Source: JBIOJM01 sp044450785 (lineage in GTDB: Bacteria; Planctomycetota; Planctomycetia; Isosphaerales; Isosphaeraceae). From it: a DNA stretch of 31,489 bases. The notes beneath the pieces are model-generated. The model did no database searches, was not told where the DNA came from, and saw nothing but the letters and a program-made list of their open reading frames with translations. Where the stretch lies: the NCBI GenBank assembly GCA_044450785.1, contig JBIOJM010000081.1, forward strand, positions 1 through 31,489, read 5' to 3'. Made by a program: the position numbers and the translations under genes. Below are positions 23,118 to 31,010 of the stretch, one piece after another; position 1 is the first letter of the stretch; every line of letters starts with the position of its first letter.

Positions 23118-25088
23118 TCAGCTCGAGTCGACGGTCTCCTCCGGAGAAGCCGAGACGCGAGTACCGGCTTGTCCGAGCCGGCGCACGTCTCCCTCGCGCC
23201 TGGTCAGGCCGATGCGGTCGAGGTATTCGCCGATCGGCACGGCGTATTTCCGGGACGTGCCCAGCAGGTCGCGGAGCTCGGACATCGTGATCGCGGCGCC
23301 GCCGGCGAGCCGCTCGGTGACGCGGCGGCGGAGGTCGCGCTCGACGTCGATCGCGAGGAACAGGTTCGACGTGATCTCGACAATGCGTTCTTCGTCGCGG
23401 AGCAGGGCGAGCAGCTCGGCGACGACCGGCCCGCGCGGGCCGGCGGAAGCGGCGAGCTCGGCCGCGTCGGGGGGGCTAATCCCCGCCGCGCAAATCGCCT
23501 CGCCAAGCTCATTCTTGAGTTTCCGTTCCCCCTGGCTCAGCCTGGGTTCGAAGCCGGGAAGTGCGACGGTGCGCGAATCGGCGAGGACCTTGCCCCGCGC
23601 CTTGAGCCGATCGATCAGGCCGGACGTCAGTGCTTCGTTCGCCAGGTCGGGGAAGGCCGCCGCGAGCTGGGCGCGCGGGATCGCCGACTGCCTGGGATGG
23701 GCCTCATGCAGCCGCCCCAAGGCACGCAACGCCCTCTCCTCGAGCTCGCCGGCATACTCGGCCAGGACGCGAATGGTTCGCTTCGAACCCACGGGGAGCT
23801 CGACCAACGCTCCCGAGGCCGCCAGCGCTGCCAGGGATGATTCGACCTCGCCCTGGGCCAGTCCGGCAAGAGCGCACAGGCGACGCTCGGTCCAGGGGGT
23901 CAGCCCGAGAAAGCCAAGGACGGCGCGCAGCCGCTCGAGATGATCGGCCGATCGCAAGCGATCGAGGCGAGCGATCGCCGTCTGGTCGCGGCGGCGAAGG
24001 CGGCGCGACCAGGGCTGGACCACCCGGCCGCCGCCGAGCGTCGCCGGTGGACTCTCCGCGCGGAGCACGAAAGGCTGACCGTGTACCGCGACGACCGGAA
24101 GAGCGACGAAGAGCTGAGCAAGCTGGGGCATGCCCGGGCTGGCCTCGTTCCTCTCCAGAAGTGAGAGGACGGCCGAGACCTCGGCCGTCCCCAGGTGGAC
24201 CTTGTAGCGCCCGCGATGCCGTAATGGCCGGACGGCCTCGTCCGACGCCACCACGTCGACGGTCAGAACGCGGGTCGCTTCGAGATAGCCGGGCGCGGCC
24301 AGTTCCTGGCCGCGGCGGATCTCGGCGTGGTGGACGCCCACCAGGTTGATGGCGGCGCGCGAGCCCCGGCCGATCCGCTCGACAGCGTGGTCGTGCCGGT
24401 GCAAGCCCCGGACTCGCACGGTCCGGCCGGCCGGCTGCCACTCCACTTCGTCCCCGACCGCAACGCTCCCCGAGGCGACCGTCCCCGTCACGACCGTCCC
24501 ATGCCCGGCCAGGGTGAACGATCGGTCGATCGCCATCCGGAAGACCCCCGGATCGTGCCTTGGCTTCGCCCTAACGCAGACCGCGTGAAGCGCATCCTTC
24601 AGTTCGTCCAACCCCTGGCCGGTCACCGCCGAGGTTCGCACGATCGCGGCATCCTCGAGGAACGTCCCTCGTACCAGGGTCCGCACATCCTCCTCCACCA
24701 GGTCGGTCCAGGACGGGTCGACCAGGTCGCACTTGGTCAGCACGACCACACCCCCCGCCAGACCGAGCATGCGGAGGATCTCCAGATGTTCCCGAGTCTG
24801 GGGCATCACCGAGTCGTCGGCCGCAACGATCAGCATGGCCAGGTCCAGCCCCGACGCACCTGCTAGCATGTTACGGATGAACCGCTCGTGGCCGGGCACG
24901 TCGATGAGCGCGAGCTGATACTCACCCAGTCGCAGCGACGCGAAGCCAAGGTCGATCGTGATCCCGCGCTGCTTTTCGGCCGGGAGACGATCGGTGTCCA
25001 CGCCCGTCAGTGCGCGAACCAAGGCCGTCTTGCCATGGTCGATGTGTCCCGCCGTACCCAGCACTCGATCGCGCGCAACGTCGTTCAT
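23118..25088 (-). CDS. selB: Selenocysteine-specific elongation factor SelB
   Basis: Translation GTPase that carries Sec-tRNA(Sec) to the ribosome at UGA codons marked by a SECIS hairpin. The 656-residue form has the GTPase motifs GHIDHGKT (14-21), RGITID (41-46), DVPGH (63-67) and TKCD (118-121, for NKxD), then two beta-barrel domains and a long C-terminal winged-helix region (about 400-656, with TPWTERRLCALAGL and AITMSELRDLLGTSRKYAVP). The last segment, FLxTSRKYAxPLLEYLD-like, is the hallmark separating SelB from EF-Tu. I chose the ATG at 25086-25088 (MNDVARDRVLGTAGH); the frame opening at 25202 runs into the repeat region and is not homologous. selA lies 3.5 kb away on the other strand. 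Confidence 0.95.
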   Translation of the reverse strand: MNDVARDRVLGTAGHIDHGKTALVRALTGVDTDRLPAEKQRGITIDLGFASLRLGEYQLALIDVPGHERFIRNMLAGASGLDLAMLIVAADDSVMPQTREHLEILRMLGLAGGVVVLTKCDLVDPSWTDLVEEDVRTLVRGTFLEDAAIVRTSAVTGQGLDELKDALHAVCVRAKPRHDPGVFRMAIDRSFTLAGHGTVVTGTVASGSVAVGDEVEWQPAGRTVRVRGLHRHDHAVERIGRGSRAAINLVGVHHAEIRRGQELAAPGYLEATRVLTVDVVASDEAVRPLRHRGRYKVHLGTAEVSAVLSLLERNEASPGMPQLAQLFVALPVVAVHGQPFVLRAESPPATLGGGRVVQPWSRRLRRRDQTAIARLDRLRSADHLERLRAVLGFLGLTPWTERRLCALAGLAQGEVESSLAALAASGALVELPVGSKRTIRVLAEYAGELEERALRALGRLHEAHPRQSAIPRAQLAAAFPDLANEALTSGLIDRLKARGKVLADSRTVALPGFEPRLSQGERKLKNELGEAICAAGISPPDAAELAASAGPRGPVVAELLALLRDEERIVEITSNLFLAIDVERDLRRRVTERLAGGAAITMSELRDLLGTSRKYAVPIGEYLDRIGLTRREGDVRRLGQAGTRVSASPEETVDSS

Positions 25089-25653
25089 AGCGCAACTCGC
25101 ACCCGTGGCCCGCGCGCACCTCGCCTCGCTCGAGACGACGTGCTGGTGATCCATCAACCTTCGATTGACGGGTGGAGCACGGGGAGACCTTCGGTCGGCC
25201 AAGAGGGCGGAGTCAGGAGACCCGCGCCCACCAGCCCGAGGGCGGAGTCAGGAGACCCGCGCCCACCAGCCCGAGGGCGGGGTCAGGAGACCCGCGCCCA
25301 GCAGCCCGAGGGCGGGGTCAGGAGACCCGCGCCCAGCAGCCCGAGGGCGGGGTCAGGAGACCCGCGCCCAGCAGCCCGTCAATCGCAGATTGACGGCTCT
25401 CCAGTCTAGCGGCTCAGCGGAGAATTGGCGATGGAAGCGGGCACGGCCAACGTTGCGAGAGTCCAGGGGCGGTCTCATCGTGGTGTGCAGGAGCGTTGAG
25501 CCGGCGGGTCAAGATCTGGCGAATTTGAGACGCGACGTCGAAGCGTACTCACCCATTCTTCGCGTGCTTGACGACCGGTTGTCGACCCGCGAAGATCATT
25601 GAATTCCATTGTCTCTTCGCTCCTTCAGATTGACAGACCTCAGGCGCACGGCC
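25089..25653. other. Repeat-bearing intergenic region upstream of selB
   Basis: Besides the 35-bp tandem array and the hairpin described separately, the 25397-25653 part shows no gene with good codon bias and no tRNA-like fold; I looked here specifically for selC and did not find it. The selB promoter must lie in the right part of this stretch or between the array and 25088, but no clear boxes are visible. Confidence 0.4.
25163..25396. repeat. Five-copy 35-bp tandem repeat flanked by GATTGACGG repeats
   Basis: Five contiguous 35-bp units occupy 25203-25237, 25238-25272, 25273-25307, 25308-25342 and 25343-25377. Units 1-2 differ from units 3-5 at two positions (GGAGTC versus GGGGTC, CACCAG versus CAGCAG). 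Units 3-5 contain the small stem GGGTC-AGGA-GACCC. The nonamer GATTGACGG occurs on both sides (25163-25171 and 25388-25396). Right after the last unit is a perfect hairpin, CCGTCAATC (25376-25384), GCA, GATTGACGG. There are no spacers, so this is not a CRISPR array, and 35 is not a multiple of three, so it is not a protein repeat. Confidence 0.9.
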
Positions 25654-27084
25654 ATGGCTTCACCCCGTCCCCGATCCACTTTGGCCAGAAAGCAACGGGC
25701 CCATGCCTGGGGGTATATCCTGCTCGTGCTGATGATCGTTTCGGTGTCGACTGGACTCTATTACGCCGGCCGCGGCGTTGCTCGAACGGGATCCAGTTAC
25801 TGGATCGCCGTCGCGCTGGCCACCCTGGTCGGTGCGTTCTGGTGGCTGACCGTTTTCTTCGTGCCGATCTTAGTCGTGACCTCGGCCAGGAGGCGGGTGC
25901 TTTCCAACGCGCGTTACACTCGTTCCCTCGCCAAGAAGAGTGCGGGCGGCCTTGGGATGGAGTTCCGGAACGGCCCGATCACGATCTGGTCATCCGGGCC
26001 GAGCGACCCCGTTCCCATGTTGCGGGAACAGCTCGAGCTGGTGCGCGCCAGGCTTTCGTCCTTGCTCGGGCGCGTGATCGAGTCGCGGGCCCATCTCCGC
26101 ATCTATTGCTTCGACAGGCAAGAGTCGCTGGAAAGCTATCACCGGAGACTCTCGTTGGCGACGGGAAACTCGGGTGGCGGCTACATCCCGGCCCCCGCCA
26201 GGATGATCACAATCTCCATCGAGGGCATCCTCTCCCGACTGATTGAGCCAGAGCGCTGGGCACGCTACCTGTCCGGCTTTTACTGGCTCGAGCTGGACGA
26301 GGGATTTCTCCCACCATTCTGGTTACGAGAGGCGGTCGCACATGTCCTCGCCGCGAGTGGTGACGGCCAAGAGCTACCTCGCCTCAACCGCAGAATGCTC
26401 GGATCGCTGCGGAGTGGTAGGGCCCTCGACGCCGCTGATCTTTTCCAGGTCAAGGAGAAGACCTTGGTCAAGCCGGTCCGAAACTGGGCTGACCACGATC
26501 ACTTCACGAAGCTCTCCCAGTGGAGCCCGCAATCGTGGTCGCTCGGTGAATTCCTGTTTGGCGCTGAGTCGACCGAAGAGCGCCGGGCACGATCCGTGGC
26601 GTTCCTGAAGGACCTGAAGTCGAGCGATCGCCAGGAGGAGGTCTTCGAGCGCCACTTCGGGCACGGCTACGACCAATTGCTCGAAGACTGGCGGAAGTGG
26701 GTGCTCGATCATGGGGAAGGAACCCATGGGCCGCCCCCTCCTTGCATTCGGGATACGCTGATCAACGAGTTGATCCCAATAATCCAGAACAGCCAGGCGC
26801 CGGTGTTCGAGCGAATCCACGCGGTCCGGGCGATGGGCATGGAGGGCTACGCCCTCGGGGCCGACTCCTTGATCGGCCTGCTGCGGACCGAAGGCGAAAT
26901 CCCCAAGAAGGAATTGGTGTGGGCCCTCGAGTCAATCTCAGGGTTGACGCTCGGGGATGAGCCCGAAGCCTGGGCAACGTGGTGGGAAAGCGTCCCGGCG
27001 CAGGCAAAGTCGTTGGCGGATTCCACGGAATCTGGGATAAAGCCTGACCTACACGTGAGTGATCCCTTCCACCGGTCCACTTAG
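25654..27084 (+). CDS. Membrane protein resembling peptidase-MA/DUF1570, active site apparently lost
   Basis: A 476-residue protein with two N-terminal membrane helices (about 20-38 and 50-74), then a soluble domain whose layout resembles the planctomycete DUF1570/peptidase-MA proteins: a nuclease-free alpha/beta start (AHLRIYCFDRQESLESYHRR, 146-165), then FLPPFWLREAVAHVLAASG (218-236), which corresponds to the PxWLxEGxA segment after the zinc site. The HExxH expected about 15-20 residues earlier is replaced by RYLSGFYWLEL, with no histidine. A C-terminal helical part (about 375-450) looks like HEAT-type repeats. I chose the ATG at 25654; a TTG at 25609 is the alternative. The stop overlaps the convergent DUF1501 stop (TTAG). 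The family link is tentative. Confidence 0.6.
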   Translation: MASPRPRSTLARKQRAHAWGYILLVLMIVSVSTGLYYAGRGVARTGSSYWIAVALATLVGAFWWLTVFFVPILVVTSARRRVLSNARYTRSLAKKSAGGLGMEFRNGPITIWSSGPSDPVPMLREQLELVRARLSSLLGRVIESRAHLRIYCFDRQESLESYHRRLSLATGNSGGGYIPAPARMITISIEGILSRLIEPERWARYLSGFYWLELDEGFLPPFWLREAVAHVLAASGDGQELPRLNRRMLGSLRSGRALDAADLFQVKEKTLVKPVRNWADHDHFTKLSQWSPQSWSLGEFLFGAESTEERRARSVAFLKDLKSSDRQEEVFERHFGHGYDQLLEDWRKWVLDHGEGTHGPPPPCIRDTLINELIPIIQNSQAPVFERIHAVRAMGMEGYALGADSLIGLLRTEGEIPKKELVWALESISGLTLGDEPEAWATWWESVPAQAKSLADSTESGIKPDLHVSDPFHRST

Positions 27085-28442
27085 CCGACGAGTTCCCGGA
27101 TCGGCTCACCCTTCTCGATGAGATAGGTGGGCCGGCCGGTCCGATCCTCAAAGGTGATCGAGCGGCCATCGATCCCCAGGTGGTGGTAGACAGTTGCCGC
27201 GACGTCCTGCGGGCTGATCGGCCGATCGACGACATATTCACCCCGCAAGCTGCTCCGGCCGATCACCTGGCCCATCCTCATCGACCCACATCCCATCAGG
27301 ACGCTGAAGGTCTTGCCCCAATGATCGCGTCCGGCATCCTTGTTCATTCGCGGCGTCCGGCCAAACTCACCCATGGCCACCACAAGAGTTGACTCGTACA
27401 ACCCTCGAGCGATCAAATCATCGACCAGCGCGCCGATCGCCCGGTCGAGCGGCGGGATCAGCTTGTGGGCACCCACCTCGGTCTTGAGCTGGGGGGGAGT
27501 TCCGTGGTGGTCCCACGGTACGCAGTTGACGGTGATGAACGGCACACCCGCCTCGACGAGGCGACGCGCCAGGAGAGCGCTCTGGCCGAAGGTATGCCAG
27601 CCGTAGCGGTCGCGGATGAGCGGTGGCTCGGCGGCGATGTCGAAGGCGCTGGCCACCGCCTTGCCTGTGAGCATGTCGAAGGCGCGCTGGTAATAGGCGT
27701 CCAGATCGCGGATCCCCGGATCGGCGTCGCGGTGGATCCGGTCCATTGCCTCGAGGACGTGGCGGCGGTCCTCCAGACGGCGGAGCGAGACACCGCCCGG
27801 CAGTTTCAGGTTCTTGACACGGAACGAGGGGTCGCTCGGGTCCGACTCGACGACGAACGGGTTGGCGTAGCCGCCCAAGTAGGCTGCGTAATGGAACAGG
27901 TTATCGGTGCCGCCCCGCAGATTCGGCACGGCGACGTAAGGGGGCATACCCGGACACCCGGCGCCCTTGAGCCGAGCAACCGCCGAGCCCATCGACGGCC
28001 GGCGCTGAACTTGATTGTCGGAGGCGTTGAAGTCGGGCCCCTCGTAGCCGGTGAGCATCCAGTGGTTGCCCTTGGTGTGGTCGCCCGTGCCATGGTTAAC
28101 CGACCGCAGAATCGCCAGCCGATCCATCCGCCTCGCCTGTTCGGGCAAGAGATCACCGACATGGGTTCCGGGCAGGCTGGTGGCGATCGCGCCAAACGGG
28201 CCGCGGAATTGGCGAGGGGCGTCGGGCTTGGGGTCCCAGGTCTCCATGTGGCCAGGCCCGCCGCTGAGCCAGAAGAGGATGACGCTCCTCCCCATGCCCT
28301 CCGCACTCACCGCCGCCCTGGCCCGGATCCTCAGCAGATCGGGCAGGGCCAGGCCACCGACACCGAGGACCCCCGCTTCGAGGAAGCTTCGCCTCGTGAC
28401 CCCGTCGCAATCCCGGGTGCCGCCCCCGAAGATCCTCAGCAT
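27081..28442 (-). CDS. DUF1501 protein with Tat signal
   Basis: A 453-residue secreted protein of a large planctomycete family related to alkaline phosphatase/sulfatase folds. The N-terminus holds a twin-arginine signal (TRRSFLEAGVLGVGGLAL, RR at 17-18). Family motifs visible are FWLSGGPGHMETWDPKPDAP (57-76), SVNHGTGDHTKGNHWMLTGY, PSMGSAVARLKG and VVAMGEFGRTPRMNKDAGRDHWGK. DUF1501 genes usually sit next to a DUF1549/DUF1553 cytochrome-like partner; none is present here, so this is a solo copy. The ATG ending at 28442 has AGGGGAAA seven bases upstream. It is convergent with the 25654-27084 gene and divergent from selA. Function of the family is not established. Confidence 0.93.
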   Translation of the reverse strand: MLRIFGGGTRDCDGVTRRSFLEAGVLGVGGLALPDLLRIRARAAVSAEGMGRSVILFWLSGGPGHMETWDPKPDAPRQFRGPFGAIATSLPGTHVGDLLPEQARRMDRLAILRSVNHGTGDHTKGNHWMLTGYEGPDFNASDNQVQRRPSMGSAVARLKGAGCPGMPPYVAVPNLRGGTDNLFHYAAYLGGYANPFVVESDPSDPSFRVKNLKLPGGVSLRRLEDRRHVLEAMDRIHRDADPGIRDLDAYYQRAFDMLTGKAVASAFDIAAEPPLIRDRYGWHTFGQSALLARRLVEAGVPFITVNCVPWDHHGTPPQLKTEVGAHKLIPPLDRAIGALVDDLIARGLYESTLVVAMGEFGRTPRMNKDAGRDHWGKTFSVLMGCGSMRMGQVIGRSSLRGEYVVDRPISPQDVAATVYHHLGIDGRSITFEDRTGRPTYLIEKGEPIRELVG

Positions 28443-28564
28443 CGCATTTCCCCTGGCTCACTGGCGTGAAGAGGAGTGTCAACCGGTCGCCTCAAGTGTA
28501 CCCCCGGCGCGAAGACGTTGCAATTCACAGGCGAAAAACCATGGGTTGAGAGCGCCCCCTCGAC

Positions 28565-28570
28565 TATAAT
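28565..28570 (+). promoter_or_regulatory. -10 box (TATAAT) upstream of selA
   Basis: A perfect TATAAT lies 43 bases before the selA GTG. No convincing -35 lies at 16-18 bp (TGGGTT at 17). It supports the GTG at 28614 as the selA start, since the longer frame beginning at 28476 would start before the promoter. Confidence 0.45.
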
Positions 28571-28613
28571 CAAACTCGGCTACCAGGTCTGGGAGACGAG
28601 GAGACAGCGAGCC

Positions 28614-30023
28614 GTGGATCGTGATGCGCTTCGTCGGTTGCCGCCGGTCGGGGCGGTTCTGGAACACGAGTTTCTCGTGGAGTCCGTAAACGCGCGAGGC
28701 CGCGTGACGGTGCTGCGCGCGGTCCGGGAGGCAATCGAGGAAGCGCGGCGCGGTTTGCGCGGGGGAGTGTCGCCGCCGGCCGATCCCGAGAGCCTGGCGC
28801 TCCGTTCGCGTGAGATCCTTGAAAGCCAGCGTGCCACTCTTTGCCCGGTGATCAACGCGACCGGGATCTTGCTCCACACCGGCCTGGGCCGCGCCCCCCT
28901 GGCGGACGAGGCGATCGCGGCCGTCGCCCTGGTGGCTCGGGGCTATTGCAACCTGGAGCTGGACCTGGAGGGCGGCACTCGCGGGTGCCGCACCGCGGGG
29001 ATCGCCCGGTTGCTGCGCGAGCTGACCGGGGCGGAAGCCGCGACCGCCGTGAACAACAACGCCGGGGCCACGGTGCTGGCACTGCGCGCGCTGGCGGCCG
29101 GACGCGAGGTGATCGTCTCACGCGGGCAACTCGTCGAGATCGGCGGCAGCTTCCGGCTTCCCGAGATCTTCGCCGTCTCGGGAGCCAGACTCCGCGAGGT
29201 CGGCACGACCAACAAGACACGCCTGTCCGACTACCAGGGCGCCCTCGGCCCGGCGACGGCGGCGATCCTGCGGGTTCATCGCAGCAACTTCCGGATCGTC
29301 GGCTTTGCCGAGGACCCGGAGCTGACAGACCTCGTGAGGCTCGCTCACGAGAATGGCCTGTGGATGATCGATGACATCGGCTCCGGAGCGCTCGGGCCCG
29401 GCCGCCCCCCCCAGGTGGGGGACGAGCCGACGGTCGCTCTCGGGATCTCGGCCGGAGCCGATCTCATCCTGTTCTCCGGCGACAAGCTCTTGGGCGGCCC
29501 TCAGTGCGGGATCATGGTCGGTACGGAGAAGGCGATCGGCCAGGTCGAGGCCGACCCGCTCATGCGTGCACTCCGCCTCGACAAGATGACGCTGGCCGCG
29601 CTCGATGCCACGTTGCGGCTGGCACTGGACGTCGATCGAGCCGCAGCGCGGATCCCGCTCTGGGCGATGATCTCGACACCTGTCTCGAAACTGTCGGCGC
29701 GCGCTCACTCGCTGGCGAAGGTCATGCGCGATGAGCTGGGCCTGGGCGCCGCGGTCGTGCCGGCCGATTCGTTCCTGGGCGGCGGAAGCGCGCCCATCCA
29801 CCCGATCGCGACGGCGGCCGTCGGCATCTCGGCCCCGTTCCCGGCCCCCCTCGATTCGGAAGCGGCCCTGGCGAAGGCCCTGCGGCAAGGCGATCCGCCG
29901 GTCGTCGCGCGCGTCCAGAGAGGCCTGGTCCTGCTTGACTTGCGAACCGTACCCGAAAGCCGCGACCCGGACCTCCTCGACGCGATCCGCGAAGTCTGTC
30001 ATGATCGGAACACTACTCAGTAA
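28614..30023 (+). CDS. selA: L-seryl-tRNA(Sec) selenium transferase SelA
   Basis: PLP enzyme that converts Ser-tRNA(Sec) to Sec-tRNA(Sec) using selenophosphate. The 469-residue form is close to the usual length. Signature stretches are INATGILLHTGLGRAPL, TAVNNNAGATVLAL, RGQLVEIGGSFRLPEI, EVGTTNKTRLSDY and LILFSGDKLLGGPQCGI, where the Lys (residue 291) is the PLP-binding lysine. The start is a GTG at 28614 (VDRDALRRLPPV), downstream of the TATAAT; GAGGAG lies about ten bases before it. It is the first gene of a plus-strand run: its TAA overlaps the AAGGAG ribosome site of the FAH gene. selB is in the same neighbourhood, on the opposite strand; selC and selD were not found in the window. Confidence 0.95.
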   Translation: MDRDALRRLPPVGAVLEHEFLVESVNARGRVTVLRAVREAIEEARRGLRGGVSPPADPESLALRSREILESQRATLCPVINATGILLHTGLGRAPLADEAIAAVALVARGYCNLELDLEGGTRGCRTAGIARLLRELTGAEAATAVNNNAGATVLALRALAAGREVIVSRGQLVEIGGSFRLPEIFAVSGARLREVGTTNKTRLSDYQGALGPATAAILRVHRSNFRIVGFAEDPELTDLVRLAHENGLWMIDDIGSGALGPGRPPQVGDEPTVALGISAGADLILFSGDKLLGGPQCGIMVGTEKAIGQVEADPLMRALRLDKMTLAALDATLRLALDVDRAAARIPLWAMISTPVSKLSARAHSLAKVMRDELGLGAAVVPADSFLGGGSAPIHPIATAAVGISAPFPAPLDSEAALAKALRQGDPPVVARVQRGLVLLDLRTVPESRDPDLLDAIREVCHDRNTTQ

Positions 30024-30035
30024 AGGAGCGCCGGG

Positions 30036-31010
30036 ATGCGTGTGTGCCGGTTTGGATTTGATGAAATGGTCCTGACGGGTTTCTACGCGGACGACCATGT
30101 CATCCCCATCGATCAGGCTGCCGAAGCCTTCAGCCGCGACACGGGCGTCGAGCTGCTCCTGCCCTCCACCGAGGACCTGCTGGACTTGCTGCCGCCGGAT
30201 GGAAGCTCCTACGAGCCGGCATGCGAATTGAACGCCTGGATCGAGGGCCTCGATCTCATCGCGCGCGAGGAGCTGACGATTCCGACCTCGGAAGTTCGGC
30301 TCATGGTGCCGATCGCGAACCCGCCCAAGATGTTCTTCCTGGCGGGCAACTATGCCGGGCACGTCGCCGAACGGGGGGGCGCGACCGCCCTTCGCCAGGA
30401 GACCTTCCCCTATGTCTTCATGAAGCCGGCGAGCACGACGCTGACCCATCCCGGCGACGCGATCTTGATTCCGCGCTGCTCACCCGAAGAGATCGACTGG
30501 GAATGCGAGCTGGGCATCGTCATCGGCCGCCGCTGCCGGCACGTCGACGAGGATGAGGCGATGGGTTGCATCGCCGGTTACACCATCGTCAACGACATCA
30601 GCGACCGCGCCTTCAAGCCCAATCCCAAACGGAAGCCGCGCGAACGCGACAAGTTCTTCGACTGGATGCACGGCAAGTGGCATGACTCATTCTGCCCGAT
30701 GGGGCCGTGTATCCTGTCGGCGGACGTGGTTCCGGACCCGCAGGCGCTCCCCTTGAAACTCAGTGTCAACGGCCAGCTCAAGCAAAACGCGTCGACGGGC
30801 GAGATGATCTTCCCGGTTCCCGCGATCGTATCGTTCTTGTCGGAATTCATCACGCTCCAGCCCGGGGACGTGATCGCAACCGGGACCCCCTCGGGCGTCG
30901 GCTCGGCCTCGGGGACCTTCCTCCGGGCCGGCGACGTGGTCCGGGCGACGATCGGACCGATTGGAACTTTGCAAAACCCCGTCGAGGACGAGGACGAGGA
31001 TGACCTTTGA
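30036..31010 (+). CDS. Fumarylacetoacetate hydrolase (FAH)-family enzyme
   Basis: A 324-residue protein: a variable N-terminal domain to about residue 90, then the FAH fold. NPPKMFFLAGNYAGHVAE (95-112) begins the domain; DWECELGIVIG (154-164) supplies two metal ligands, Glu156 and Glu158, and NDISDRAF (186-193) the aspartate; LQPGDVIATGTPSGVG is the conserved C-terminal motif. The family covers hydrolases, decarboxylases and isomerases of 2-oxo acid or acylpyruvate substrates (for example 5-carboxymethyl-2-hydroxymuconate isomerase, acylpyruvase); which one cannot be read from this. ATG at 30036 with AAGGAG seven bases upstream. The acidic tail VEDEDEDDL is coded by the bases that also serve as ribosome site for the next gene. 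Confidence 0.9.
   Translation: MRVCRFGFDEMVLTGFYADDHVIPIDQAAEAFSRDTGVELLLPSTEDLLDLLPPDGSSYEPACELNAWIEGLDLIAREELTIPTSEVRLMVPIANPPKMFFLAGNYAGHVAERGGATALRQETFPYVFMKPASTTLTHPGDAILIPRCSPEEIDWECELGIVIGRRCRHVDEDEAMGCIAGYTIVNDISDRAFKPNPKRKPRERDKFFDWMHGKWHDSFCPMGPCILSADVVPDPQALPLKLSVNGQLKQNASTGEMIFPVPAIVSFLSEFITLQPGDVIATGTPSGVGSASGTFLRAGDVVRATIGPIGTLQNPVEDEDEDDL

Noticed and set aside
25203..25377. Possible CRISPR array
   Set aside because: Units are contiguous 35-mers with no unique spacers, and no cas genes are nearby.
29118..30449. 443-codon minus-strand frame
   Set aside because: Antisense shadow of selA and the FAH gene, both clearly real.
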